The notes under the pieces: generated by a model
The model's input: the letters and a program-made list of their open reading frames with translations, nothing else
What the model was told of the DNA's origin: nothing
The model's database searches: none
Shown: one piece after another, positions 27,338 through 38,395 of the stretch
Layout of the letters: every line of letters begins with the position of its first letter
How positions within the stretch are numbered: the first letter of the stretch is position 1
Made by a program: the position numbers and the translations under genes
NCBI GenBank assembly: GCA_020718085.1
Contig: DYDB01000008.1
Coordinates: 1 to 46,630 of the forward strand
Source of the DNA: Micavibrio sp.
GTDB lineage: Bacteria > Patescibacteriota > Minisyncoccia > Moranbacterales > GCA-2747515
DNA: 46,630 nt
Direction: 5' to 3'

Positions 27338-27814
27338 ATGTGTTTTACAAAAAGGGATGTGTTGAATTTTTTAATCGTCAAGGGCGGTCTGATCTGCAGT
27401 GATGATGTCGATCTGGACGCATTGGCAAACTTGGCGGAAGATCAATTTTTTCCACACAGATCTGTACAGGTTTTTACTTTTGAAAGCGAATCTGTAGAGA
27501 GTGATCTGACTCATCAGGAACTTTTGCAGAAGATTGATTCTGCGGGAAAGATGCCCGCCGGTATTATTGAGTCGTTTCTGTGGTGGGCGGTCCTTCCGGA
27601 TCATGAGAAAAATGATACACCGGGCGTTGCAATTTTGAACTCGGATGCCAAAAACGAAAGAATCCTTGAGTTCAGTGGAAGGTGTGATGATTGGCGCCTG
27701 CGGCTCCAAAAAATGCCCAGAAAGTGGGGAACAACAGCGTTTGAGGAAACATGGATGCAACGCGATAATACCATCTCTTTTGCTAACAAGTTTCTGGTTG
27801 TGGATAAGTGTTGA
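27338..27814 (+). CDS. Hypothetical protein (start refined)
   Basis: TAGGAGGAAAAAT before ATG 27338; the listed 27092 start lies upstream of the promoter. Confidence 0.65.
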   Translation: MCFTKRDVLNFLIVKGGLICSDDVDLDALANLAEDQFFPHRSVQVFTFESESVESDLTHQELLQKIDSAGKMPAGIIESFLWWAVLPDHEKNDTPGVAILNSDAKNERILEFSGRCDDWRLRLQKMPRKWGTTAFEETWMQRDNTISFANKFLVVDKC

Positions 27815-27837
27815 TTTTTTATCGAAATGAAGTGAAT

Positions 27838-27880
27838 GTGGCAGGGGCTAATGTAATATTAGCGCCCTGCTTTATTTTTT
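27838..27880 (+). terminator. Intrinsic terminator
   Basis: GCAGGGGCTAATGTAATATTAGCGCCCTGC followed by T-rich tract. Confidence 0.8.
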
Positions 27881-27995
27881 TATTTCGCATTGCAATTTTT
27901 TTATCTTGACAAATAGTAGATTGTAGTGTTTAATGATATGTCAATGTTCGTTAACTTTTACATGTCAGTAAAACATCTATAGTGGGAGGTTTGCC

Positions 27996-28739
27996 ATGAA
28001 CTATTCAGTTGGTGATCCGAATGGTTTTCATTGTGTGATCGATGAAATTGGTGCAATGGTGCACCGGTGTGGTGATGCGGATGCACACATGATCTATCCT
28101 TTTTTTGAAAGGGCTGATGGAAAAAAACGTGGAGGCATACCAATTTGTTTTCCGTTTTTTGGTCTGTCACAGAGTGCTTTTGCAGATGTGCCACAACATG
28201 GATGGTTGCGAGATCAAAGGCTTCGTATGATCTCTGAATCTGCGATCACGCAAGGATTATTTTTTATCGGCGACAGCAGTGGAGAGGATGTAAGTCATTA
28301 TGTATTTCCACATATATCTTATAGTGTTCTGCATATTTTGAGACAGCAAACGCGTGCAATTGAAACGCATCTCTCATTTTTTGGGATGGGACCGGGAAGA
28401 GTCCCGCTCAATCCGGCATTTCATCCATATTTTCCATGTGATGGTGCGTGCATGGTCAAGATCGGAAATAGGACTTTCACGAACTTCCCAAAAAAAGCTC
28501 AGTGTGTGTACATTACAGATGGGGATGATATCATCATCATTACGGGTAAATTGACGATCCTTATGAAATTACAAGGATTTGGTCGGCGCGCATGTGTGTA
28601 TTTATGGAGCGATGCACCGGATCAATATTTTTGTGTTGAACCGGTCTTCAATCCAGTGGAATTGTTTAACACGGAAGAAGGATTATTTCTGAATGATAAT
28701 GCACATTGTGAACTGTCGATGATCTTGACATGTTTGTAA
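27996..28739 (+). CDS. Aldose 1-epimerase / hexose-6-phosphate mutarotase-like protein
   Basis: GGIPICFPFFG, PQHGWLRD, LNPAFHPYF, VEPVFNP motifs. Confidence 0.78.
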   Translation: MNYSVGDPNGFHCVIDEIGAMVHRCGDADAHMIYPFFERADGKKRGGIPICFPFFGLSQSAFADVPQHGWLRDQRLRMISESAITQGLFFIGDSSGEDVSHYVFPHISYSVLHILRQQTRAIETHLSFFGMGPGRVPLNPAFHPYFPCDGACMVKIGNRTFTNFPKKAQCVYITDGDDIIIITGKLTILMKLQGFGRRACVYLWSDAPDQYFCVEPVFNPVELFNTEEGLFLNDNAHCELSMILTCL

Positions 28740-28893
28740 GAAAACGAGATATGTTGTGGTCGTTTTGCATGTATGCAAAGCGACCATTTTTTTGTGCAAA
28801 GTGTGATACGCGCATTGGTTTGTCATGAGGGGAAAAATGTGATAACGTGAAAAAAGAATTAAGATGATTTTTGTTTTTATTTAAAGGGTTTTT

Positions 28894-30075
28894 GTGAGGG
28901 TTTTAATGATCGCGCCGACGCCGTTCTTTTCTCATCGAGGGACGCATATTCGCATACTGGAAGAAGCGCGCGCGCTTGAGCGCATGGGGCATGATATCGC
29001 GATCGTCACATATCATAATGGCGATGATATTACGCAGTATATTACAACAAAGATCGACGTTCGACGTATCCGTCGATGGCTTTTTTGGTATAAAAAGACG
29101 GAAGCAGGTGCAGACTGGCAAAAAGTGATCTTGAACATCTTTTTGATCAAAAAAACAATATATATGACACGGACATTCAAGCCGGATATTATACATGCAC
29201 ATTTACATGAGGGCGTCTTGATCGGATGGTTGATACAAAAGATCTTCTTTTGGAAAAAAATACACATGGTGTCGGATTTTCATGGAAGTTTGGTGGGAGA
29301 GATGCGCTCTCATGGCTATCTCAGCATACCGCCGTTGGGTACGATCTTTCGCGGTTTGGAAAAATGGATCAATGGCATGGGTGATCGCGCGATTGTGAGT
29401 GGTGAGGAAAATGTGCAGATCATTCAGCAGGCACGTGCGGATAAGCAGGTTGATTATGTTTACGATGGTGTAAATGTTTTGGAATATCATGACGCTGTGA
29501 ATAAGAATGCGTTACGTGCAAAATATCATATTTCGGCAGATGCATTTGTTGTGGTTTACACTGGGGCACTTATTGCAAACAAGGGCATTGATTATATTTT
29601 GGAAACAATTCCGCTTGTAGTAAAAAAAATGCCGGATGTACATTTTGTGATCGGTGGTTATCCTGATGTGTGGGTGCGACAATATGTCAAAGAACATGAA
29701 TTACAGCAGTTTGTAACGATCATTTCACCCCTCAATTATTTTTCTCTGGCACAGATCAATCGTTTGGGCGATGTGGGAATTGATCCAAAGGATGCGACCG
29801 TTTTACAAGCAAGCGGAAAGATACTACAATACATGGCTGCACATGTGGGGATCATTTGTGCAGATCGACCGACAAATCGCAAATATCTTTCTGCCGACAG
29901 TGCGCAATTTTTGCCTGCGATCAATGCACACACACTTATGGATGCGATCGAAAAATTTTATCATGATCGTGCGTATGTACGATCATGCGCAGATCATGCG
30001 CGCCGAGATGTTGATGCGTTTGATTGGAGCGTGATCGGACGCAAGATCGATGAAGTCTATCATTCTGTCAATTAA
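28894..30075 (+). CDS. Family 4 glycosyltransferase (GTG start)
   Basis: APTPFFSHRGTHIRILEEARAL; VVYTGALIANKGIDYILETIPL. Confidence 0.85.
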   Translation: MRVLMIAPTPFFSHRGTHIRILEEARALERMGHDIAIVTYHNGDDITQYITTKIDVRRIRRWLFWYKKTEAGADWQKVILNIFLIKKTIYMTRTFKPDIIHAHLHEGVLIGWLIQKIFFWKKIHMVSDFHGSLVGEMRSHGYLSIPPLGTIFRGLEKWINGMGDRAIVSGEENVQIIQQARADKQVDYVYDGVNVLEYHDAVNKNALRAKYHISADAFVVVYTGALIANKGIDYILETIPLVVKKMPDVHFVIGGYPDVWVRQYVKEHELQQFVTIISPLNYFSLAQINRLGDVGIDPKDATVLQASGKILQYMAAHVGIICADRPTNRKYLSADSAQFLPAINAHTLMDAIEKFYHDRAYVRSCADHARRDVDAFDWSVIGRKIDEVYHSVN

Positions 30076-30095
30076 AGTAACACTGTAACATACAT

Positions 30096-32306
30096 ATGGA
30101 AGAACAAAAGGACGACAAAGGGAAAGAAAAAAAGACATGGAAGCAAAAACTTTCCATGGTTTTTGGCAGTATTGCAAAAAGTGTTTTTGATCTTGGATTG
30201 ATCGCAGGATGTGCATTTTTTACGATCTTTCTTTATGTATATTATACGTCAGTGCAACCAAATGCATTGGTACAGCGATCGATTTCGGAAACATCAATTA
30301 TTTATGACAGTACTGGTGAGCATGAACTGTATCGTATGTATGGTGAGGAAAATCGCAAAGTAATTGCACATGAGGACATTCCTGATTTTATGCGAAGAGC
30401 AACGATCGCAGCAGAGGATGATAATTTTTATCACCACAAAGGCGTGGATATTTTTGGTATTGCACGTGCATTGCAGAAGAATTTTGCAGCCGGAGGTGCT
30501 GCACAGGGCGGAAGTACGATCACGCAACAATTGGTGCGCAATACATTTCTTTCCAGAGAAAAAACGATCAAGCGTAAATTTATCGAAATTGTGCTTGCGA
30601 TCAAAATGGAGCGACATTATACCAAAGATGAAATTTTGGATTTCTATTTAAATGAGGTACCTTATGGATCCAACGCATATGGCATACAAGCGGCAGCAGA
30701 AAATTTCTTTGCAAAAAATGCGCGGGATCTCACATTGGATGAAGCGGCACTTTTGGCATCATTGCCAAAGGCTACAACGTATTATTCACCATATGGGAAC
30801 AATATTGATGCACTTAAGGCGCGTCAACACTCGATCATTAAGCGTCTGGGCGAGTTGGGATCGTACGATCAAGCGGTGATCGATGAGGCACTTGGTGCAG
30901 ACACCCTTGCAAAATTACAAGAATTTCACGAAGAGATCGATGCGCCGCATTTTGTTTTCTATGTACGTGAACAATTGGAGCAAATGTATGGCACGGATGT
31001 TGTGCAACGTGGAGGTCTCAAAGTGTATACAACACTTGATTACGAGATGCAAAAGCGTGCAGAGGAGGATGTGGCTGGTTATGCCAGTAAATTACCACAG
31101 TATGGTGCATCCAACGCGGCACTTGTAGCTGTATCGCCAAAGACGGGAGATGTGTTGGCGATGGTGGGAAGTATAGATTACTTTGATAAAGAAAATGATG
31201 GTGAGGTGAATGTGGCACTGCGTCCGCGTCAACCGGGTTCATCATTCAAGCCGATTGTTTATGCCGCTGGTTTTGATAAGGGATACCAACCGGAGACGCT
31301 GCTCTATGATGTGCAGACAAGTTTTGGTAAAGATGGTAGCGGTAAAGATTATACACCACATAATTATGATGGACAGAATCATGGATTGGTTCCTGTGCGA
31401 AAAGCATTGGCGGGATCGCTCAATGTCCCGGCGGTGAAAATGTTGTATCTTGTGGGAATTGATAATGCGATAGACTTTGCCGAAGAGTTGGGCATTACAA
31501 CACTGACAGATCGCAAACGGTATGGCTTGTCATTGGTTTTGGGTGGCGGTGAAGTGAAGCTGTTGGAGGAAACAGGTGCGTTTTCTGTTTTTGCCAATGA
31601 TGGTGTGCGGGCGCCTGTGCATGGGATCAATCGTGTGATCGATGCATCCGGTAAAGAGATCAGTAGTGCACCAAAAGCGGAACGTGTGATCGATGCGGAA
31701 GTTGCGCGCAAGGTCTCCAGTATTCTATCAGATAATGATGCACGATCGTTTATTTTCGGCTCGAGCAGTGCGGTTTACATACCGGGAAAAAAGGTTGCTG
31801 CAAAAACGGGTACGACACAAGATTATCGTGATGCATGGACAGTTGGGTATACGCCAGAAATTGCTGTGGGCGTATGGGTGGGAAATAATGACGGAAAGTT
31901 GATGCGTGCAGGAAGTGATGGCTCATTCGTTGCAGCACCGTTGTGGCACACGTTTATGGCGCGTGAACTGGAATCCTTGCCAGATACACAATTTGAACCC
32001 TATGAAAAGGTGACATCAAAGAATTTTATGGTGACAGGCAATCGTCCGGATGGTGTGTCGGGAGATGGTGGAAAGATCTATATCAGTAAAGCTTCCGGAA
32101 AACAGATCTCTGCGGAAAAAGCGAGTAAAATGGATAAAGGTAAATTGGAGGAAAAGTATGCGTCGAGTTTTGGCGGACACAGCATATTATATTATGTCAG
32201 TAAGGATAATCCATTGGATGAAACAGCGAAACCAAATTTCGATGATCCGATGTTGCATCTGTGGGATGCGGCTTTGAGTGGGAATAAGGGCGATGAACAA
32301 CAATAA
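30096..32306 (+). CDS. Class A penicillin-binding protein (GT51 + transpeptidase)
   Basis: ATIAAEDDNFYHHKGVD, GGSTITQQLVRN, KTGTTQDYRDAWTVGYTP, GSSFKPIVYAAG. Confidence 0.93.
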   Translation: MEEQKDDKGKEKKTWKQKLSMVFGSIAKSVFDLGLIAGCAFFTIFLYVYYTSVQPNALVQRSISETSIIYDSTGEHELYRMYGEENRKVIAHEDIPDFMRRATIAAEDDNFYHHKGVDIFGIARALQKNFAAGGAAQGGSTITQQLVRNTFLSREKTIKRKFIEIVLAIKMERHYTKDEILDFYLNEVPYGSNAYGIQAAAENFFAKNARDLTLDEAALLASLPKATTYYSPYGNNIDALKARQHSIIKRLGELGSYDQAVIDEALGADTLAKLQEFHEEIDAPHFVFYVREQLEQMYGTDVVQRGGLKVYTTLDYEMQKRAEEDVAGYASKLPQYGASNAALVAVSPKTGDVLAMVGSIDYFDKENDGEVNVALRPRQPGSSFKPIVYAAGFDKGYQPETLLYDVQTSFGKDGSGKDYTPHNYDGQNHGLVPVRKALAGSLNVPAVKMLYLVGIDNAIDFAEELGITTLTDRKRYGLSLVLGGGEVKLLEETGAFSVFANDGVRAPVHGINRVIDASGKEISSAPKAERVIDAEVARKVSSILSDNDARSFIFGSSSAVYIPGKKVAAKTGTTQDYRDAWTVGYTPEIAVGVWVGNNDGKLMRAGSDGSFVAAPLWHTFMARELESLPDTQFEPYEKVTSKNFMVTGNRPDGVSGDGGKIYISKASGKQISAEKASKMDKGKLEEKYASSFGGHSILYYVSKDNPLDETAKPNFDDPMLHLWDAALSGNKGDEQQ

Positions 32307-32424
32307 CGGATCTTGCGTCATTACGTTATGCAATATTGCAAGATGGCGCGCATAAGTGGGTTGGTGTAACTTATGTACAAGAAGAAAATATGCAACATAT
32401 ACGTAAAAATTTATAGTACAGCAT

Positions 32425-32661
32425 ATGCCGGAAAAAATGTCTTTTGTAGCGCAGTATAAAAAGATCAAAGAACCTTTTGTAGTGACAGATGCAATGCGCC
32501 AAGGAGCAAAAGAATTGGAGGAATCGGAAATGGTGCGTGCCGGGGAGATCGGTCCGGAACAAAATACAATGCGTCCATCAAAAAAAGACCAAGCGATCAA
32601 TAGTAAAATTTTGGATGAAGTAGATAAAATTATAACAACACATGATGATGAAAACGCATAA
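32425..32661 (+). CDS. Small hypothetical protein
   Basis: 78-aa ORF between PBP and DUF4012 gene, overlapping the latter by 20 nt. Confidence 0.5.
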   Translation: MPEKMSFVAQYKKIKEPFVVTDAMRQGAKELEESEMVRAGEIGPEQNTMRPSKKDQAINSKILDEVDKIITTHDDENA

Positions 32662-34336
32662 TTACAATAATTATAGAGATCATCGTACCAAAGAAAGAAA
32701 AAGATCATTGAAAATGGTCGCAATCTTTGTTGTTGTTGGGATAATGATCATTGGAGGCGGTGTGTGGTGGTATGTCGCATCACATAAAGGCGCTGTATTA
32801 CAAAAAACAATCCAAGTGGCGGACAATGTTCTTAAACTGGATCAATTAGATGAGAGTACGCGTGAGAAATTTGGTGTGATCCAAGATATTGCCAATGCAA
32901 TGCTTGCACAGGATGATGTGGTGCGCAGATATATGATCCTTCTCCAAAATAATCTGGAACTTCGTCCTGGTGGTGGATTTTTGGGGCAGTATGCCGTGAT
33001 AGAAGTAAAGAATGGTGAGATCCTTTCATACAAGGTGGAAGATTCAAATATACTGGACAGCACATATCAATCTGATCGATTGTTGCCGCTCTCATTGCAA
33101 AAATATTTGAGTGATACCAAAAAGATGAAGTTTCGCGATAGTAACTATTCGCCAAATTATCCGGAAAATGTAACTGATGCATTGCATTTCTATGCGCTTG
33201 CTGGGCAAGATGCAAATTTTGACGGTGTGTTTGCAGTGAATGCGTCATTGTTTGAGGATATTCTCACAATTACCGGTCCGATCACGGCAACAGAAAAGAA
33301 CTATGAAGATTATGGAGAGTTTGCTAGTGACGGTGGTCTGATGAAATTGCAAAAATTGGTAGAGGAACCGGTGTTTCGATCTGATGAGCGAAAAAAATGT
33401 GAAAAACCATTGCGGGAGGCAAAAGTGCCGGTAGATGATCCGCGATGGAAGGCGTGCCAGTATGATGCAGTAGGCAAGAAAATGAAACTTATGGATCACG
33501 GTGAGGAAATTGCGCGAAAAAATATTCTCAATGCAATTGCCAAAGAAATGATCCCAAAATTGATCAAAGTGGATAAGGTTGAACCGCTTATTGTCATGGT
33601 GACAAAGAATTTAGCGGATAAGGATATCCAAATGTGGTTCAAAGATGAAAAGTTGCAACAGTTGGCGAAGAGTGAATCCTGGACCGGTGAGGTGGATGAT
33701 AGTTGGGATGGGGATTATGTGATGATCTCTGATGCCAATGTCGGTGCGCTCAAATCCGACTTTTATATGCGTCGCAATATGGAGTACAAAGTGGACTTCA
33801 CTGGAAAAAGTGCGGAAGCCAATGATGCGGCGGCGGGACGTATGGTACGCTATATCAGTGATGATGTGAAGGAAAAAGTGATGAGTGGCACGTTTGTCAC
33901 GGATCTGCCACTTGCAACAGCACGTATGACATATAAAAACACAGCGACAGAGGCAAGTTACTTCAATATGGATTACCATTCCTTTACGCGTCTTTATGTG
34001 CCGGAAGGAAGCAAATGGTATGTGCGAGAATGGTTTGAGGCACCAGGTCTTGATAATAATGTATTTGGCAATAAGCAAGTATACGGATATAAATTTGATG
34101 TACTATTGGGGGATACGATTCCGACAATGTTGCAATACACATTGCCAAGCAGGATCACAGAAGATGGATATAAACTCAAAATTCAAAAACAATCCGGTAT
34201 CGGTACAATTCCGCTCACGGTAACAGTGATCGGATCTGACGGAAAAAAGTACACCAAGGATGTACAATTTGAGCATGATATGATCTTTGAACTCAAAAAT
34301 ACAGGGAACGGCAAAGAACTTGTGATCGTTGAATAG
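32642..34336 (+). CDS. DUF4012 domain-containing membrane-anchored protein
   Basis: N-terminal TM; RRYMILLQNNLELRPGGGFLGQYAVIEVKNGEI. Confidence 0.85.
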   Translation: MMMKTHNYNNYRDHRTKERKRSLKMVAIFVVVGIMIIGGGVWWYVASHKGAVLQKTIQVADNVLKLDQLDESTREKFGVIQDIANAMLAQDDVVRRYMILLQNNLELRPGGGFLGQYAVIEVKNGEILSYKVEDSNILDSTYQSDRLLPLSLQKYLSDTKKMKFRDSNYSPNYPENVTDALHFYALAGQDANFDGVFAVNASLFEDILTITGPITATEKNYEDYGEFASDGGLMKLQKLVEEPVFRSDERKKCEKPLREAKVPVDDPRWKACQYDAVGKKMKLMDHGEEIARKNILNAIAKEMIPKLIKVDKVEPLIVMVTKNLADKDIQMWFKDEKLQQLAKSESWTGEVDDSWDGDYVMISDANVGALKSDFYMRRNMEYKVDFTGKSAEANDAAAGRMVRYISDDVKEKVMSGTFVTDLPLATARMTYKNTATEASYFNMDYHSFTRLYVPEGSKWYVREWFEAPGLDNNVFGNKQVYGYKFDVLLGDTIPTMLQYTLPSRITEDGYKLKIQKQSGIGTIPLTVTVIGSDGKKYTKDVQFEHDMIFELKNTGNGKELVIVE

Positions 34337-34369
34337 TTTGGCATTGATCATTAGGCAACGATATATCTC

Positions 34370-34408
34370 AAGGTTCAACCTTCGGCACCCGAAGGTTGAA
34401 CCTTTTTT
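34370..34408 (+). terminator. Strong intrinsic terminator, 15-bp stem
   Basis: AAGGTTCAACCTTCG-GCACC-CGAAGGTTGAACCTTTTTT. Confidence 0.92.
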
Positions 34409-34462
34409 GCACAATCGTGAAATGGTGTGCAAATTAATTTTGAAATACATTATCAGCATCCT

Positions 34463-34496
34463 CCTCTCCCTATGGGAGAGGAATGAGGTGAGGGCT
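34463..34496. repeat. Small palindromic element CCTCTCCC-TAT-GGGAGAGG...GGTGAGGGC
   Basis: Perfect 8-bp stem; intergenic. Confidence 0.55.
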
Positions 34497-34623
34497 CTGC
34501 AAGTTATCCACACTTCTCATAAAATTTATTTTCACTTAATCTGAATTTTCGTTTTATTTCATTTTTGTTCTTTACAATTGATCATATGTGGGATCGTCAT
34601 GTAATCATGAACGAATGTGGTCT

Positions 34624-37600
34624 ATGCAAAAAATTTTAATACGGAGTATCGGTGCGCTATTGATCATCACAATATGCATGAATCCTTTTATTATCCCGTT
34701 TTCACTACTTACACCAACTGCATGGGCGAATTGGTGGGGAACGGAACAAGAATTGACCAATCTATATATTACCGAAAATACAACATGGAACAGCGATACA
34801 GATCTCAGCGGTTATGAACATATCTATATTTACGAAGATGCGCAATTAACGATAGAAGCAGGATCGCATATCACATTGCGACATCTCGTGGTGATTTGGG
34901 GAAACATTGTTGCACAAGGCACGATCGACAATATGATCACGATCACACGCGCTGAACCGCATAAGAATAATTGTGATCCTGAACGAGATCTATGCTATGA
35001 CGAATATTGTACAGCAGGGGAGTATGTCATGCCGGCGTTACAATTTGATGCATTTGCAGATATGAATGAGGATAGGGAGTCCCTCTTTTCTTTTGTAAAA
35101 TTTGAACACATGGGTATTGATCATGCATTTGATGATGAAGAACAATGTCCTGCAATGGTCATGCGTGATCGTGTGCGAGGTTTGATTGCGCCATCTGCAT
35201 ATGCGAGTGAGGTAACTGTTCAATCACCGGCCGTACTCTATCGTTCAGGTAAATTGCATATGAAAAATTGCATATTTGAAAATAATTATACAGCGGATAT
35301 TCAGATTGCCGCGGCATATTCGGATTATTTGAATACACAGGGATATGTGCATATAGAAAATTCAAATTTTCAAAACAATTCACAAAATATTGCAGTGGCT
35401 TCATCATTCACATATGCACAGCAACCAAATGAGCCGGATGAGTGTGTGCGTACATGTATGCGGTCACATCGGGAAGATCCATCTCCAAATATTTATGTGC
35501 AATGTGCAATTTCGTGTATGGGTGAAATGGATGGTGTGCATGATAAGAGCAGGGTCGTCTTGAAAAATAATTGGTATGGAAGTATTTCTGGACCAAATAC
35601 AGACCAAGATCCGGATTTTTCATACTACGGGGAAAAGATCATGGGGGATATTACATACGAACCACAGGATTTTCGTAGATCACCAGACTTTGCTTCAAAT
35701 GTCTTGTTTCTCCCTGGGATCAAGGCGAGTCGGCTCGATCTGGATGATGGCGATCAGGTTTGGTTACCGGAAAAGGAAGAAGATACGCATTATCTTGGCA
35801 TGAACAATGATGGAGAAAGTGCAAATGAGATCCATGCAAAGAATATTGTGGAAAATGCATATGGTCTTGTACCTGTGTATGATGAATTTGTGGAAGATCT
35901 CAATGATCTCAGAAATGATCATGCAATAAAAGATTTTTCACTTTACGCATATGATTGGAGATATGATGTGGAAGAGATCGCAAAAAACGGCACAAAACGT
36001 GAAAATGGCACGGTCATCAAACCTATTGATGAGATCTGGCGATTGGCAGAGTCGTCAGTGAGTGGTAAAGTGACGATCGTGGCGCACTCTAATGGTGGTT
36101 TGCTGGCAAAGGCGATCATGCAAGAATTGGAAAGACAGATGTACGAATCAGGTAGGGAGGATATGGATATGCCGGTAGACAATATCATCATGGTAAGTTC
36201 ACCGCAAATGGGTACGCCAAAAGCAATCGCATCTCTCTTACATGGCTATGATGAAAAAATTGCCAAAAGATTCATTACGCTTATGAGTGATGAACAATCC
36301 CGCATGCTTGCAGAGGATATGCCTGGTGTGTACGGATTGCTTCCATCCAAAGAATATTTTGCACGAACACAAGAACCATTGATCACATTTGATGCAACAG
36401 TTGGTCAATACAGAGAATACAAAGATGTATATGGAAAAGAAATTGAGAATTTCGATGAATTTAGAAATTTTGCCCTTGCAAATGAGGATCATCGAGATAA
36501 GCCGGCATATGATGACTTGAAAAGTGCAAATGTCCTCAATGAAAAGATCTTTGACATGGAAACACAATTGCATGATCATCTCGATGCGTGGACTCCTCCG
36601 GAAAATGTAAAGCTCATCCAGATCGGTGGGTGGGGACTGGATACAATGCGCGGGATCACATATACCATGAAATTAAAGGAGAATTGTGAAATGACGATTC
36701 TTGGTAGAATTTGCACACCAACAGGGGAATATGAATCTTTCTACGAAGTAAAACCAACTGTTGATGGCGATGGTACCGTTGTAACGTCGAGCTCACTCAC
36801 GCTTCCATCTGCGGAGAATGTAGAGCGGTATTGGGTTGATTTGTTTGATTATGATGTTTGGTATAGAAACAATAGAAGTCATAAAGATATTTTGGAAGTT
36901 GATTCAGTAAGAGAATTCATTGGTGATTATGTTAAAAAACATATTAAATCTGAAAAATTGCCACAATATATTACAAATGTTCGTCCAGATGAAGATGAAG
37001 ATATGGAAAACCCCATCCGTATACGCATGTCCCTCTATTCACCACTCGACATTCATCTCTATGATGAACACAGCAATCACACAGGACCAGTCACGGAGAT
37101 GGTTGATGGTGAAGAAAAAACGATGATCGAAGAGAACATTCCGAATAGTTATTACGAAACAATTGGTGAACACAAGTATGTCGGGTGGGGAACAGATGAT
37201 GATGTACATGTGGAGCTGGATGGGTATGGCGAAGGGTCATATACAGTGAAATTACAAGAAATCTTTGTTACGGATGGCGGTGAAGAAGTGGGGGATACTA
37301 CGGAATTTACATCATTACCCACAAGTGCGGATACAAAAGTGAATTTCAAAGTGCTGACAGAGGGTATTCAAGACATGAGTGATCTCACAGCAGATTATGA
37401 TGGAGATGGTGTGATAGATTACACAGTCACACCACAGATCAATGGCTCTGCTTCATTGACAGGTGAAGGTGCTGAACAAAATGATAAACAAGAAGAAATT
37501 GTAAAGGACACAAAGAACAAATACAAAAAAGCATCAACTACAAACTGGAGCGCATATCAGTATACAACTAAAAGCGCATCATGTCCGGAAAAAATTGCAC

Positions 37601-37845
37601 TCACGCTCACAGGAAAACATTTTGACAAAGATGCTATAATACGCATAGGGGATGTTAAAGCGCAGAAGGTTAAAAGATTCAACAACAAAAAACTTACAGC
37701 GATTTTTTGCATGAATGATTTGTATAAAGTAAAAACTGAATCATTACGAACGATTAGTATAACGAATCCGCATACAAAGCGTAATAAGGCAGAAAAGAAG
37801 ATTGATATTAAAAATGTAAATATAAAGAAAAAATTAATTTTTTAG
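34624..37845 (+). CDS. Secreted LCAT-like alpha/beta hydrolase with N-terminal beta-helix-like region and C-terminal IPT/TIG-like domain
   Basis: Signal peptide MQKILIRSIGALLIITICMNPF; VLFLPGIKASRL; YAYDWRYD; VTIVAHSNGGLLAK; SSPQMGTPKA. Confidence 0.72.
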   Translation: MQKILIRSIGALLIITICMNPFIIPFSLLTPTAWANWWGTEQELTNLYITENTTWNSDTDLSGYEHIYIYEDAQLTIEAGSHITLRHLVVIWGNIVAQGTIDNMITITRAEPHKNNCDPERDLCYDEYCTAGEYVMPALQFDAFADMNEDRESLFSFVKFEHMGIDHAFDDEEQCPAMVMRDRVRGLIAPSAYASEVTVQSPAVLYRSGKLHMKNCIFENNYTADIQIAAAYSDYLNTQGYVHIENSNFQNNSQNIAVASSFTYAQQPNEPDECVRTCMRSHREDPSPNIYVQCAISCMGEMDGVHDKSRVVLKNNWYGSISGPNTDQDPDFSYYGEKIMGDITYEPQDFRRSPDFASNVLFLPGIKASRLDLDDGDQVWLPEKEEDTHYLGMNNDGESANEIHAKNIVENAYGLVPVYDEFVEDLNDLRNDHAIKDFSLYAYDWRYDVEEIAKNGTKRENGTVIKPIDEIWRLAESSVSGKVTIVAHSNGGLLAKAIMQELERQMYESGREDMDMPVDNIIMVSSPQMGTPKAIASLLHGYDEKIAKRFITLMSDEQSRMLAEDMPGVYGLLPSKEYFARTQEPLITFDATVGQYREYKDVYGKEIENFDEFRNFALANEDHRDKPAYDDLKSANVLNEKIFDMETQLHDHLDAWTPPENVKLIQIGGWGLDTMRGITYTMKLKENCEMTILGRICTPTGEYESFYEVKPTVDGDGTVVTSSSLTLPSAENVERYWVDLFDYDVWYRNNRSHKDILEVDSVREFIGDYVKKHIKSEKLPQYITNVRPDEDEDMENPIRIRMSLYSPLDIHLYDEHSNHTGPVTEMVDGEEKTMIEENIPNSYYETIGEHKYVGWGTDDDVHVELDGYGEGSYTVKLQEIFVTDGGEEVGDTTEFTSLPTSADTKVNFKVLTEGIQDMSDLTADYDGDGVIDYTVTPQINGSASLTGEGAEQNDKQEEIVKDTKNKYKKASTTNWSAYQYTTKSASCPEKIALTLTGKHFDKDAIIRIGDVKAQKVKRFNNKKLTAIFCMNDLYKVKTESLRTISITNPHTKRNKAEKKIDIKNVNIKKKLIF

Positions 37846-37853
37846 AAAAAGAT

Positions 37854-38336
37854 ATGCAAAATAAAATATTATCTATCAAGATTGGTCTTGTGTTTTTATT
37901 TGTTATAATTTTTGTTTTTGGTATTATAGCATTTCAACCATATGATTATGGGGTGTGTCATGCAAAAGAGGAGTGTTTCTTAAAAGGATGGCGACACAAT
38001 ATTGCAGAACCAATGATTTTATCATCAATTGGATCTCTCGTTTCTATTATTTTTACATTCTTCATCTCTATAAAAATCTTCAAAAAGTGGCTTATCTATT
38101 TCTTTATTTGGCTTATCGTTGATATTTTATGGGTTATGAGTGCGGATACAACCTCTGACTATTTTGGTCTCACACCAACCAAAGAAACCGCATCGATCTA
38201 TATGGGATTTATTCTTGTCTATACCAGTTTGATTTGGTTCATTCTGTCAAAAATGAAATGGGAAACATGGATTAAATGGTTTGTAGGAGTGATCACATTT
38301 ATTATAGCTGTCGTGTTAACTTTTGCACTTTCTTAA
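37854..38336 (+). CDS. Four-TM hypothetical membrane protein
   Basis: 160-aa hydrophobic ORF 8 nt after the hydrolase gene. Confidence 0.7.
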   Translation: MQNKILSIKIGLVFLFVIIFVFGIIAFQPYDYGVCHAKEECFLKGWRHNIAEPMILSSIGSLVSIIFTFFISIKIFKKWLIYFFIWLIVDILWVMSADTTSDYFGLTPTKETASIYMGFILVYTSLIWFILSKMKWETWIKWFVGVITFIIAVVLTFALS

Positions 38337-38395
38337 TAATGTTATTTAAATCAAATGGGATCTATGAGTTATATATTGTGATCAGGTAAGTGAGG

